Position numbers and translations under genes: made by a program
In this document: positions 1 to 11,511 of the stretch, piece after piece
Numbering within the stretch: the first letter of the stretch is position 1
Layout of the letters: the number at the start of each line of letters is the position of its first letter
Source of the DNA: Rhizomucor pusillus
Lineage: Eukaryota; Mucoromycota; Mucoromycetes; Mucorales; Lichtheimiaceae
Direction: 5' to 3'
Length of the DNA: 64,000 bases
NCBI GenBank assembly: GCA_900175165.2
Contig: FWWN02000531.1
Span: forward strand, 1 to 64,000
Notes under the pieces: model-generated
The model's database searches: none
What the model was told of the DNA's origin: nothing
The model's input: the letters and a program-made list of their open reading frames with translations, nothing else

Positions 1-1430
1 CTCGCATCTAGCTTTTCAACCGCTTTTCAAGCCGGGCCACGATGATGCGACCAGTAGACGGGTAGGCGCGGGGACTGACTAGTGCCGCCTCCTCGTGGTG
101 GTCCCTGGATATATCGTTGGCTTCATGTCGACGTGAACCAAACGGCACTACTTCTTTAGCATAGAAATGAATCTTTTCATCTTCTTGTCTTCTTTTACAA
201 TAATGAATAAAGATAACTCTTGTGAAAAGTGCTCTTCGTCTGCTTTGCTTGTCTTGTCTTGCATGCATGTTGCGAGTGTTGTGTGCTTCGAGAGTGTCTG
301 TTTACGTGAATTGGTAGCAAGATTGCTCCATGCAATCTCCATTGAACGTGTGAACAAAATGCACAATACTCATCTACTTTCACGCCTTCTGTTCTTCTGT
401 TCTTCTGTCTCAGTTGTCTCTAAAGATATTGTGAATAGTGTTTTCTGCGTCGAAACGCGTCGAGTCAAATAAAAAATGTTATTCTGGCAATCAAGATCGA
501 AATGGGCTGCTCCAACAATGAATCAAGATTCTGTAGCAAAGACGGGCTTCTTTGCAATGGGATGCAGTCAACATGTTTCCATGACCAATGCCAGTGCTTT
601 TCAGCGCTCTGTTGCTTACTTCTTGACCTCGATTTCTTCTTCCTCATTGCTTGCTGCTTCTACTACTGTCAAAATCTTCCTTGTTGGGTGGGTGCGAGTG
701 CATTTTCACGTGATCCAAAAGTTTTTCTCTTGCTTTCTCACCCCCTAGGACCTTACTCTTCGATCAGTCTTTTGTTGCCGAGCGCTTTACTTTGATGCGA
801 GGTTCAGTTTCTTCATGTTCAAGGATTTCGTACGTACTCGTCGCATCTCTCTGTACGACGATCCTACGTTTACCTTCAGCAACGCCGACGCGCACGGACA
901 TCTGCGTGCCGCGGATGTCAGTTCAAATGCCGCTGCTTCGATCTGACGCTGACGCCAAAAAAGCTCGGATCCGGCCATATTAACAGTTCAATATCTTCTG
1001 CACTCAATATATACTTGATTGCAGGTCGTTGGTCTATCCTGTCCCAGTCCATGTGGAGCAGTAATAGTAAATAGAAAATACATGGTAAAAGTCTGTACTT
1101 ACATCTTCGTGAGAGCTGCATGAATGTATAGCAAGCTATTGTCAGTTTCCTGAAGCTGTGTACTGGCAATTATTGGCTCATGCCAGCCAGTGATTTTGCC
1201 GCACTGATCTGCCAGCTGCCTCCAGTGGAGGCAGCTGGAAGTTCAGCTTGCGTGCCATGTCCGGCGAGATGCTCGCAAATCTTTTGGGAACGATGCCACT
1301 GTTTTCAAATCGACAACATCGTTTTCCGCCACACACAGACAGAGCGTAAATACATACTCATCCAATTTCGCAAAAATTTCGGTAACCTACCATTATGCCG
1401 ATGATTGTTACCCACTTCTCTTCGTCGTTC
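1..1430. other. Intergenic stretch, no convincing gene
   Basis: No open frame here shows a recognisable domain or a credible start. Positions 783-935 read as a short coding-like segment (starting Tyr-Phe-Asp-Ala and running to a stop) that resembles one near 48,665; it is listed separately. The rest is AT-rich filler between whatever lies left of the window and the transposase relic that begins near 1,480. Confidence 0.5.
783..935 (+). repeat. Degenerate coding-like segment shared with ~48,665-48,800
   Basis: The frame beginning TAC TTT GAT GCG gives YFDARFSFFMFKDFVRTRR, then a stop near 935. Around 48,680 the same frame gives YFDAKFCFCGFQAF, followed by a matching nucleotide stretch (gtacgtactcgtc) in a shifted frame. 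Two scattered, diverged copies of one coding sequence suggest remains of a dispersed element. I cannot assign its family. Confidence 0.35.
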
Positions 1431-1479
1431 TCCCCGTTATCTGCAGCTGGGCGTTTCTCTCAATTTGTCGTTGCAGCTC

Positions 1480-2000
1480 GCACAGTGGGTAGTAGACTTT
1501 TCTTTTGTCGATCACAGCCTCGGATCTCGCCGCGGTGACACAAGTTCGTTGGCGTTGCCAGAGGCTCAAAAGAATTTGTTACGCTTGACCGCCGACCAGA
1601 ACTGCTCGATAATGCAGTTCAGTTCCAAGATGATCGGGTTGAACCGAGGAGAATACGGCGGGAGATAGGCATACTGAGCCACGGAACGCGATGTGCTTGG
1701 GTATATCGTTAGATATATTGGATAGGAGTGTTATCCATCACCAGAGACAGTGACCATTCATGTGCAAATACTGGCCAAAGGTAACGACCTATCGGCTACT
1801 GCAGAGATCCTTTCCTTGGCTGACAGTCTTGGGCTGTACACTTGATCGGACTTGAGGCGCCCCTCAGTTGTGGTTTTCTAACGAACGCACGCGAACGTTA
1901 GTTTGACCAGGCCACACTGCACGTCATTTTGATGGAGGCCCCCCTCATCCAGGAAGACGGCGAGGCTAGTTACGGCGCTCCTAGAACTTGGCTCCGTGCA
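1480..2000 (-). pseudogene. Tc1/mariner-type transposase relic
   Basis: Read on the minus strand, three pieces of a DDE transposase appear in order. Near 1,960 is VFLDEGGLHQN (first Asp block). Near 1,720 is LVMDNTPIQ (second Asp block, DN motif). Near 1,660-1,600 is AYLPPYSPRFNPI followed by IIEQFWSAVK (terminal Glu block). The pieces lie in different frames. The last block carries an apparent small insertion between the conserved NPI and EQFW, followed by TGA. The catalytic core is therefore recognisable but broken by indels and stops. Terminal inverted repeats were not identified. Confidence 0.75.
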
Positions 2001-2273
2001 GCGATTGAAGCCGAATCTTCGCAAGCGACGCGTTGTTCTTCTCTGACTGCAGTGGAAAATGATACGAAACAAAGACCTCCTGAAATTCCATACTTAAACA
2101 ATGAAACTGGTTGGAAAGAGTGTATATTTAAAATGTAATAACTACAGTAATAATGTGCAAAAAGAAGGAAAGAAAGAATAAAGGAAAATCGTGTACAGAA
2201 AAGGAGGCGGGCGCGGGCGCAATGTATAAAAACTGTGAAATGGGAAGGGAAGTGTAGAATATACAATCATCAT

Positions 2274-5200
2274 CTAGCCAGTGAAGATTCTGAAAAGGAG
2301 GTACAAACATGATCCGCAGAATCGGACAGCTGAGAGCGCGGCCACGGACCACAGCACGAAACCAAGGTAGATTGTGCTTCGTGTCTCAAAGTCTCCAATG
2401 CTGTTGAATGCGGAGTTGGTGACGGCCGCTACTAGTGCCAAGTTGCTAATGATCCAAGATAACTACAAACGAATACAAAAGATAAGTAACACGTCGTGTA
2501 TATATCTTAGTAGATTCCTCAGCTACATACCACAATGCGAGTACGGAAAGACTTGTAGTAATCTTCCTGCTTGGTCTGAGCATCGCGGTGCTGCTCGACC
2601 TCTTCTGGCTTTCGCTGGAGTTCCAGGCACGCAGCCTCGTACGCTTCGTTAATATCCTTTTGCTCCGTTGGAACTTCGACTTCGGCTGTGTGATCGCCTG
2701 ACTCGTCCTTCTTGGCCTTTACAACACCCAGATCTGTAGCGACCTTGGTGTCACCCTTGGTACCCCAAGAAACATCGTGTGTGTTGCAAAAGGCGTAAAC
2801 GTTGAGAATGTTGGTATAGCTCGGGGACATGAAGATATACTGGATGAAGCTGGTGAACATGTGCCAGGGGTCCAAGAAGAGGAAGCTGGAGACAAAGTAC
2901 ATGACATAGGTTGAGAGCAAAGAGATAATGATGTTGCGGAAAGTCGATTCGCCGAGCATGGCTGTCACAGATCCTCCAGCATCATCCACCGCACTCTGGA
3001 TACCAACAACAGTGATCCAAATGGTTGCAAATACCATGTATACCATCAACAATGCAAAGAAGACCATACTGCCAGTGTACGCCCACTTTGATCCCTGAGG
3101 TCGGTTACCGAGAGCGAGGATGAATTGCACAATCATGAGGAGGACGTAGATGTAGTTGAGTACGGTATGCAAAATATTTGCCACGGTGGATGAGAAGGGC
3201 TTTGGATCGAGGGAGTCTGCACCAAGTGCGCTGGTAAGGATGTAGAATGTCAGGTAGAAGTTACCCTATTGTTGCAGTTAGTATATCGTCAACGCAACCG
3301 ATATAATAGTTGAGGGATACATACAATGGCGAACCAGGCAAAGATCATGTTGTAAGTATTGTAAACATCTTCCACCATAAACATCATTTTACGGACAAAC
3401 GAGTGGTCGGATGCCCAGACTTTTCGCCAATGCCACAATGCATATACACCAGCAAAGAAGGAACCTATGATCCAACAACATTGTCAGTCAGTCAAAAATT
3501 AATGAATACCTTGCAGCAGCAAAAAAAAAAAATCTTTTACCGTTTAGCCATCGACGTCGCTGAGAAATAAATTCAGGCACCTTGTCAGGCACGTCAGTTT
3601 CACCGTAGCTTCTGTTGACATAGTGCAGCACCCAGTGGGCGTGTTTCTTGGCAACAAGTTCGTAACACAAAATACGATCCTCGGCAAGGTACATGTTGGC
3701 TGTGAAGATATCTGCATCGCCGCCGTGCATGGTTTCACCCAAAAAGTACTTTTCCAACGGACCGTGACCCTCGGCATCGTTCTGCAGAGCTGTGTACCTG
3801 TAAGCAGAGAAGGCACCTGGCAACACCGAAATGTATCCAAACACTGATTCCAGCGGCTTGTCCAGGATATTTGACATTTTATATTCAAAGTTCTGAGCAG
3901 CAACCAACGGGTTCAACAATGCAACTCCGGCGGTACCTGTACAAAAACCATTGTTAACGCCACGATCGTCATTTATGACTGTTACTTTCTGCTCTTGGCT
4001 CACCTGTCAGGGCACGAATTTCACCGCATGCACCGGCAATGTTCGAGTTGATATCAAAAGCTTTCCAAAGATGATAAATGGACGAGTGACCAGGGCGAGT
4101 ACCGACATCGATGAGAACACAGACATGCGGGTCGATAAGCGGGCCGAAAGCCTGGAAAAACCAACGATGCGAGTTGATCTTCTTTTGGTTCTTTTCCTTC
4201 AAGCAGAACAAGACTTGGCACGGGGTAATGCCCTTGTCAGCAGCCTTGAATTTCATCTCTGGGTCGACTGAAAGCTGCGTCGTGTACTACTCAAACTCTA
4301 AATTTTAGCGCCAACGTGGAATAATGATGGCTTTTGTTTTTTTCTAACCTCGTAAATATGCGCCGTCACTGCCTTGTCACCGACAATGTTCTTTGCAACA
4401 CCGTCCTGATAAACACCCAAGGTAGCAAGCAGCGATAAAGTGCGCTGGTTGATTTTTTGTCGACCATCAGATACGATGCACACCGTGATCTTCTTCCACC
4501 CTTCTGGGCCCCAAGTCCGCGACCGGTCGCGTCCGCAAAGATATGCAATGTTTTTCATCACACCGTGCATTGTTCGAGCAAAAAGAACTTCGTCTTCCTA
4601 CATTGCCCCCCAGTGAGTCCGCTATTCCGCACGCACACGCGCGCGCTCTCTTGCCCGCAATGATTTCTTACATTGTACATGGTCAAGACGATAAACAACT
4701 CGGTGTGGCGTTCAAGCAGCTGTTGTCGAAGCGTGTATCCCTCCGAGGCAAAATCAGCAGGATCGCAGGTGGCTGCTGTGTATCGCATGTGTGTGAATTC
4801 CTTGCCTTCCTTGATCGGAACGGCTTGCAAGTAACGCGTGGGCACAGGACAGTCAAGCACCAGGTGACCACGATGCAGCTTGACCTTTCGAGCTGTTTTT
4901 CCCCTTTGTTAGTACTTTTACCGTGCTAGATCACTCAAGTCTTCGCCAACTTACTCGTCTTGTACCTGCGAGGCTGTCGCCGGGGTGCACCGCCGTAATG
5001 CATGTTTGGAGAAGGAGGCGTGAAGGCCGGGAACTCGGGCTGAGGACTCGGTGGTGCGCCAGCTCCAGCACCTGGGCTAAAGTATTCATCGTTTCGAGGA
5101 TACGGTGCAGGCGAACCTCTCAAGAGCGGTTGGTTGTCGTAAGCGCCAGGAACCGCTGCGTGGTCCGGATACGGATCCGCAAAGGGGTCCCCTCTGTCGA

Positions 5201-5297
5201 CATGCTGTGGAGGAGCAAAGTGGGTGTCCTGCATAGGGTACTGGTCATACTCGGGTGTTTGATGCCCTGGTGGTGGGGGCGGATTGTTGGGATACAT
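2274..5297 (-). CDS. CHS: Chitin synthase (GT2 family, class I-III type)
   Basis: Polytopic plasma-membrane enzyme that polymerises N-acetylglucosamine from UDP-GlcNAc into cell-wall chitin. Eight exons can be joined (5297-4955, 4892-4672, 4597-4349, 4286-4004, 3936-3541, 3464-3325, 3265-2531, 2462-2274), giving about 851 residues, the usual size for this class. The first ~115 residues form a Pro-rich cytosolic tail starting MYPNN. The catalytic core follows: [20 protein letters not shown], the [17 protein letters not shown] block (donor and acceptor site) and QRRRWLNG (processivity and catalysis). Several membrane segments then lead to a hydrophobic C-terminus ending before TAG at 2274. A (GA)n run (CT-rich on the coding strand) lies 40-70 nt upstream of the ATG. 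The start was chosen because the longer frame upstream merely translates this CT repeat. Confidence 0.93.
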
Positions 5298-5337
5298 ATG
5301 TGTGTATGTGCTCTTCTTTTTGCAAAGGAAAGAAGAA

Positions 5338-5366
5338 AACGAGAGAGAGAGAGAGAGAGAGAGAGA
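5338..5366. repeat. (GA)n microsatellite upstream of chitin synthase
   Basis: A run of about 12 GA units sits ~45 nt upstream of the chitin synthase ATG, on its CT-rich coding strand. Similar CT tracts precede other start codons in the window, so it may be part of a pyrimidine-rich core promoter or 5' UTR rather than a neutral repeat. Confidence 0.7.
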
Positions 5367-7466
5367 AAAGAGAGACAACGAACGCCAAGGTTTCATATTC
5401 ATTTCTATCGGAACAGACAAGCGAAGCCTTTCCGCCCGCCCGCCCTTAACCCAAAGCGGGGGTGCAACACAGACCGGAAATTGTTGCTGCAGCAGACAAT
5501 TAAGAACCTATCCACTACGGAACTCTTAAGCAGTTATTTCACCGTCTGCTACGTAAACGAAAACTGAGTAGTACGCTCGGAAACACGTACATTATGTTTT
5601 CTTGTTTCTTCTTTTGGTAAATTATTCTATGCATCCTTTGTCTTTTTGTTGCTGCAGATAGGTGAGCTATCACAAGGAAATTCAAAAATCTAGTGCTACA
5701 ACTGTGCGGCTTATCCGTACGATATATAGCTGACCTGTAAAATCTTCCTTATGGGAGCATATCCAGGCACTCTTGATCAGCGATGAAGATTCTGACACAG
5801 GATGAGACCTGAACAACCTTGCTTTTGCCACACTTTACTGAGCAAGCTTTAATCCAAGCTATGTACAAAATAGCATCGCTTGGCGGATCAAATGCTCACA
5901 GTAGAAGATCTGGTTTCGCAGCTAAAAATAGATTTTGAATGTCAAGCCACTGACGTTTCACAGAAAAGCGCTCAGCAGCTTGACGAGGATGATCTCTGGT
6001 TTTATCCAAACTGGGAGCCTGCACCGGGGCTTGGCTTACACAAGAGAAGAAAGGTGGGGGAGGAAGCATCGTCATCTGTCGCTGTTGTTAAGCAGCGCGG
6101 GAAATGGAACAAAAGTGGCAAAAATGATGGTTAGCGATGTATGATCCTGTCCTGATTTTCGGATTTTTGCACCGATATAATATTATGCTTCAACGACGCA
6201 CTGAAATCAAAAGCCCGGCCTACTGGAGTCATGACATTCTACATAGAAGGACTTGTGCTGCTGCCAAGCATTCCAGAGACCAAGTTGCCTTTTTTTTTTT
6301 CTCGAAAGCATGTACACCTTCTTGCTCTGTGGAACTTGTTAACCTTTTGTATCTTCATTTATTTGATGGTATGTATACTTAATGTACAGCCTGAGAACGA
6401 TTCTACAGAGTAACAACGCTTGATACGGGACAAGAGTCGAAACTAATTTCTTTTACGTTTGCACACTGAAGTCTTTCGTATTCGTACTTGACAAATTGTG
6501 TTTCCGTTCATTTCTGTAACTTGATGGGAGTTTACGTCCATATTCATCCACCTAGTCCTCTCGTCTTGTGTGCTCTGGCTGACATTGCCGTGAAATGACG
6601 GTGTACTCGGGCAAAGCACGGACGGACGGTACCCAACTATAGTGTCGCTGATAGATGATGTCTGTGTCACATTTGAATGCATGAATACCATACACGACAA
6701 CAATGCTCATTCGTTGTCAACTGTCCAAGCTAAAGGTGCACTCGCCAGATCCGCAAAACATATAGGTAGAGAGAGCAGCGCAAGCTTGCTTTTTTTTTCC
6801 TTTTTTCCTTTACTTGCGAAAGATCAAGAGAAGGACCCACCCAGAACAAGGTTTATGGAAAACCGACTCGCATTTGGCTTTCTACAAGATTTAACATATT
6901 TAATCAGCGTAGTTTTCGATCTCTTCATGCGATGTATTATTATTGAATATCTGCTGATAGAGACATGGTAGAATTGTTCATTGCGTCGCATAGTGGCAAA
7001 GTGAAGCTGCATAGTACCGTATACGCCCAGCAAGACAGCCAACTGTCGAGATCGCTGGAAATGTCAGCACCGACCCAGTTGGGAAGTGATCAAGACGATG
7101 AAGTCATCTCATTTCCAGCAATAGGATTTAAATGTAAACCATCCTCCATATAATCCGTGGAGTGTTTGTCACCATCAGCGTGGTATGTCAAAATCTTGTA
7201 CAAATAGGACTATTTTCTTATGAAACGAATGTTGGATTTACAATAATGCACAAAATGTTTATTTAGGAAACGCAAATAATTGCAAGGAGGTGTAAATGCA
7301 GATTACCAAAAACATCCGTAGCTCTGCCGGAATCACAGTAACCGAAAATCATCGAATGAATCTGTTTGCCATTCCGAGACCCTTGAAGAAGTATCATCGC
7401 ATCTGCATACACTTGTTTCTTCTCTCTTCATTTTTTCCTCTCTCTCTCTTTCTGTCCTATATCACG
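5367..7466. other. 2.1-kb intergenic interval
   Basis: This is the shared upstream region of the divergent chitin synthase and J-protein genes. One open frame (5892-6134, listed separately) might be a small gene or fragment. Other frames (for example 6965-7153) lack codon structure or recognisable motifs. A pyrimidine-rich stretch at 7420-7456 immediately precedes the J-protein ATG. Confidence 0.5.
5892..6134 (+). CDS. Unrecognised small ORF (hypothetical)
   Basis: An 80-residue frame from ATG to TAG. It has an acidic, Gln-rich first half, then a compact aromatic/Gly segment (LWFYPNWEPAPGLGLHKRRK) that looks more protein-like than chance, and a basic tail. No family was recognised. It could be a fragment of a larger decayed gene or a real short protein; nothing around it decides. 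Confidence 0.25.
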   Translation: MLTVEDLVSQLKIDFECQATDVSQKSAQQLDEDDLWFYPNWEPAPGLGLHKRRKVGEEASSSVAVVKQRGKWNKSGKNDG

Positions 7467-8629
7467 ATGGGCAAAGATTACTACGCTATTCTAGGTGTGC
7501 CCAAAAACGCAGACGACGATGCGATCAAGAAAGCATATCGGAAGCAAGGTTTGCTTGTTATTCATGCGTATAAACACGCAAAGAGGAAGGAAACTGACTA
7601 TAGATCGTTGCAGCCTTAAAGTGGCATCCTGACAGAAACAAGGACAATGCCGAGCAAGCCAAAGTCAAGTTCCAAGAAGTCGGTGAAGCGTTTGAAGTAT
7701 TAAGCGACAAGAACAAGCGCGCGATATACGACCAGTACGGCGAAGAAGGGCTCAAAGGCGGCGGCCCACCTCCGGACGCAGGTGCCAGTGGATTCCCTGG
7801 AGGAGCAGCAGGTTTTGGCGGCTTCCCTGGTGGCGGCGGCACGACGTTTACATTTACCAGCGGTGGTCCGGGCGGCGGTTTCAAACCATTCCACCCGTCG
7901 AATGCAGACGACATTTTCAGACAATTCTTTGCGTCCTTCGGCGGCGGCAGCCGCGGCGGAGGAGGTATGGGCGGTATGGATGAGGATGACGCATTCGGCG
8001 CTGGTGGAATGCCCGGTGGTTTCGCGTTTGGCGGTGGTATGCCTCGCACGTCTGCACGGGCACGCCGCGCGCCGCAGGAACCTCAAAAACCACCAGCTAT
8101 TCGACGCCCGCTGCCGATATCACTGGAAGACTTGTACAAGGGCACAACGAAGCGTCTCAAGGTGACTCGAAAAGTACGCGACGGAGCATCGGGACGCACA
8201 ATGACAACCGATAAAATCCTGACGATCAATGTCAAACCAGGCTGGAAGGCAGGCACCAAGATCCGGTTTCCAAACGAAGGCGACGAGCTGGAGAATGGGC
8301 AGACCCAGGATATCGAGTTTATCGTCGAGGAGAAACCGCATCCAGTGTTTAAGCGCGAGGGAGATAATTTACGGATGACGATTGAACTATCACTTGTCGA
8401 GGCATTGACAGGATTCTCAAAGCAGATCAAGACACTCGATGGCCGGACGCTTGGTGTCAACAACTCCAACTCAATAGTGCAGCCTGGGCAGGAATCACGT
8501 GTCAGCAACGAAGGCATGCCAAACTCAAAGACGGGAAGGAAGGGCGACTTGATTATCAAGTATGTCGTCAAGTTCCCTACGTATTTGACATCGACCCAGA
8601 AGGAAAATATCAAAAAGGCCTTACAGTAA
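7467..8629 (+). CDS. DnaJ/Hsp40 co-chaperone, class II (Sis1/DNAJB1-like)
   Basis: Cytosolic J-domain protein that stimulates Hsp70 ATPase activity and delivers substrates. Two exons (7467-7548 and 7614-8629; 65-nt intron with GT...CAG) give 365 residues. The J domain occupies residues 1-70, with HPD at 32-34 split from helix I by the intron. A Gly/Phe-rich linker (~72-190) includes repeated FPGG and GGMP motifs. The two C-terminal beta-sandwich substrate-binding modules begin at [17 protein letters not shown], and the dimerisation tail ends at Gln365. There is no CxxCxGxG zinc finger, which places it in class II. The start follows a CT-rich tract; ATG GGC AAA GAT TAC TAC is the family-typical N-terminus. 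Nothing is missing. Confidence 0.93.
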
Positions 8630-8870
8630 ACAACAAATGCGTTATTTAATCTACATGCAATATAACATTACAGCTTCTTGCTTCTTCTTCCATGCCTGTC
8701 TGATTCTGCGATCTTTCTGATTAAAACCTCAGAGTACGATATCCATGCTCGAAAGCGAAGCTTCCTATGATTATTACACGAGTGTACAATGGATCATGTT
8801 GATTTGCTTTTACTATCTATTATCTACAAAAATCAGATTAAATCTAGGAATCGATTGATTAACACTCATT

Positions 8871-10697
8871 TTACAACTGAGCTTTCTTGGAGACCTGCTT
8901 CAAGGCCTGTCGAACACCGAGGTCAAGCATGATTTCTTCGCTTCCGCCTTTTGTTCAAACGATGATAAGTTTTTTCTCATATACAAAGATGTTCGTTTTT
9001 GTTAGACTTACCAGGGATTGCGTAGGCGCGTACTTCGCGGTATAAGCGCTCGACCTTTTCGCCTTGCCCACCGCGAGTATATGCCAAACCGCCAAAGATC
9101 TGGGCAGCTTCGCGTGCACAGTACTCAAAAGTTTGAGTGCTCTGTGCCTTCAAGAGGGCAATAGCGCCGCCCAAGCGCGTGGGCTGTGTTTCGGGAGGCA
9201 GGGTCTTGACTTGGAAGAGGATGGTTTCGAGCCAGGCGTGGGTTGCCTCGCACTGGCGGATCATGTGGCCGAGTTTGTTGCGGATGACAGGGTGGTCGAT
9301 AAGGCGCTTGCCAAAGGTCTTGCGCTTCAACGAGTACTTGAAGGACTCTTCAATGCAGACGCGAGCAAGTCTGCTGGCTTGCATGACAATACCGAGACGT
9401 TCGTGGTTGAAGTTGTGCATGATATACTTGAAGCCCTGATTCAATTCACCGATCAAGTGGGTCTTTGGTACTTTGACCTAGCAAAATAATACGGTCAAGA
9501 ATTTGATTGACTACTCTGCTCAAAATACACTTACATCTTCAAAGGTGATGTAAGAAGTACCGGAGCCCCACATGCCCTGGGTATCCATGTAACGGGCGTT
9601 GACGCCAGGCATGGAACGTTCAACAAGCAACAGAGAAACGCCACCCATACCTTCGCCACCAGTTCGGCAGGCAACGGTGTAGTAATCAGCGTATGCGCCC
9701 TGAGTGATCCATTTCTTTTCGCCATTCAGCAAGAAATAATCGCCCATATCCTTGGCAGTGGTCTTCAAACCGGCAACGTCGGAGCCAGCAGAGGGTTCAG
9801 TGATAGCCAAGGCGATGAATTTGTCACCGGCTAAGCATTCGGGCACGACCTTCTTCTTGATAGGCTCGGGTGCAAAGGACATGACAGGAGGAAGAGCGAT
9901 CGACAAACCACCTTGCAAAGCCCAGAGCAAACCTCCAGAGCCGCAGCGAGCCACTTCGTCGATGCAGATAAACTCGTGGAAAATGTCAAAGTTTTCGTGC
10001 GTCAGACCGACTGGCAACGGATAAGGCATCAAGGAGGCAACGGTCGGGTTGGTGCCTGCTCCGGAAGCTGCAGCCAAAATACCCGCCTGGGCCACCTTCT
10101 TGACAACCTCGCGCGGAATGGCCTTGGCTTCGCTCCATTCGTGGCAGTACGGCATCAGTTCCTTCTCGACGAATTCGCGCATAAACTTTCGAAGACGGAC
10201 GTGCGAGTCATTGTAGTAAGGGCTGCATGCATGCATTCGTGTATGTTAGCGATCAGAATTATATATATATTGCGAGCCAAAAACAACAATTCGACTTGCC
10301 TGTTCCAGTCCTGGTACCAGGTAGGGTCGCCGTAAGGGATGCCTTCGCCGAAACGTGCAGCGTCAGACGAGACCAACTGGCCCAAAGCAGGCGCAGCGCC
10401 GGCAGCAGCGGCACCAACCTGCTCAGATACCTGAGGTTTCTTCTCCTGCTCTGTCGGCTTGGCCTCGCCGATAACACCAATTTGCATAGGCAGACCGACT
10501 TTTTGCATGATGGCTGCATTGTGGAACTGCTCAAACTTCTTGGTGGCATCCTTGCCGGCCATCTTGAGCAGCACCTTCTTGCCACCGGGGTGTTCGTTGA
10601 GGAACTTTGTGACATCAAACACTTTGCCGTCAATGATGATCCAGATATCGTTGGCGTTGTTGTGCTTTGCGACTTCTTCGACTGTGAAGGTCTTCAT
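8871..10697 (-). CDS. Cytochrome b5 / acyl-CoA dehydrogenase fusion
   Basis: Predicted flavoenzyme oxidising acyl-CoA to trans-2-enoyl-CoA, with an N-terminal heme-binding cytochrome b5 domain. Four exons (10697-10300, 10222-9535, 9477-9012, 8947-8871) give 542 residues. Residues 1-75 are cytochrome b5: the heme ligand motif is FLNEHPGG, and the second His lies in FEQFHNAAI. A Lys/Pro/Ala linker follows. The acyl-CoA dehydrogenase part shows AITEPSAGSDVAG (FAD/substrate loop), WITQGAYADYY, and a C-terminal QIFGGLAYTRGG segment ending GGSEEIMLDL. The first intron uses a GC donor (gcaagt), because a GT choice breaks the frame. No clear mitochondrial or peroxisomal signal is visible. Such b5-ACAD fusions are known in fungi; which chain length it uses cannot be told here. 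Confidence 0.88.
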
Positions 10698-11511
10698 CGT
10701 GTAAGTGGGGGTTAGGAGGAAGAAGGAAAGAGTGAGATTAAAAAGGACGCTGCTGCTGTTGCTGGACCAACATATGAATGCGATATCATGTTACTCAGCA
10801 CAAATCTGAATTTTACCCCACATGGCAATGCCGCTCCCCTCCCCCCGCCCTCCTCATCAAACCAGCTGTCAAATTTTACCCACTGATTAGCAACGAATAA
10901 ATATCGCCCTTGCAATCTGTTTTTCCATGTATCTATCTCTGTACTCTACAAAATATTGGGATCAGCAAGGAGCGAGCGGTGGTCGTAATGCGGGTAATTT
11001 GCATCAGTCCAATCCGTGCGATCCATATGAAATGTTACTCAACACAAACCGATAAAATATACCCCACATGATAAACGCTATCGCAGTCGTTGTCAGATCT
11101 ACATACAAACACAACGCGTGTCACCACCGCGACTTCCACGATGCAAAAGTCAAAAACCCGCTCGCTGCTTAGCAGCCCCCGAAATATTCCGCGGGCCATC
11201 CTGTCTTATGAACTGCAGCTACAAGCAGGATTTGACAGCTCCCCAGTGTGTAACACCCTGTGATGCTCGTGGTTTGCTTTGACGATTATGCGCTGCTTTG
11301 TCAGCAATGTGATTGGCTGTCGTCGCATGTTTCGATTTCCGTGCTTTATAATACCTTTGTTGGTATGCAGAGAAGGACGACTCTGATGCTTATCAGGAAC
11401 TGGATCGCCCACGCCGATGATAGTTTATATGCTGCAAGATATGTATGTAACTACTGCTAATTTTTATTTCCTTGCGCAAGAAATTACGTCAGCTTGTAGC
11501 TGAGCACGTTG
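10698..11511. other. Intergenic region with a ~50-bp degenerate direct repeat
   Basis: This interval separates the upstream end of the acyl-CoA dehydrogenase gene from the 3' end of the F-box gene. No ORF with recognisable content. The segment 10771-10824 (catatgaa...ttactcagcacaaa...accccacatg) recurs in diverged form at 11023-11070. Confidence 0.55.

Noticed and set aside
5298..5420. Upstream extension of chitin synthase with a Leu/Ser-rich leader resembling a signal peptide
   Set aside because: The leader is the translation of a (CT)n microsatellite; the internal MYPNN start matches the usual Pro-rich N-terminus.
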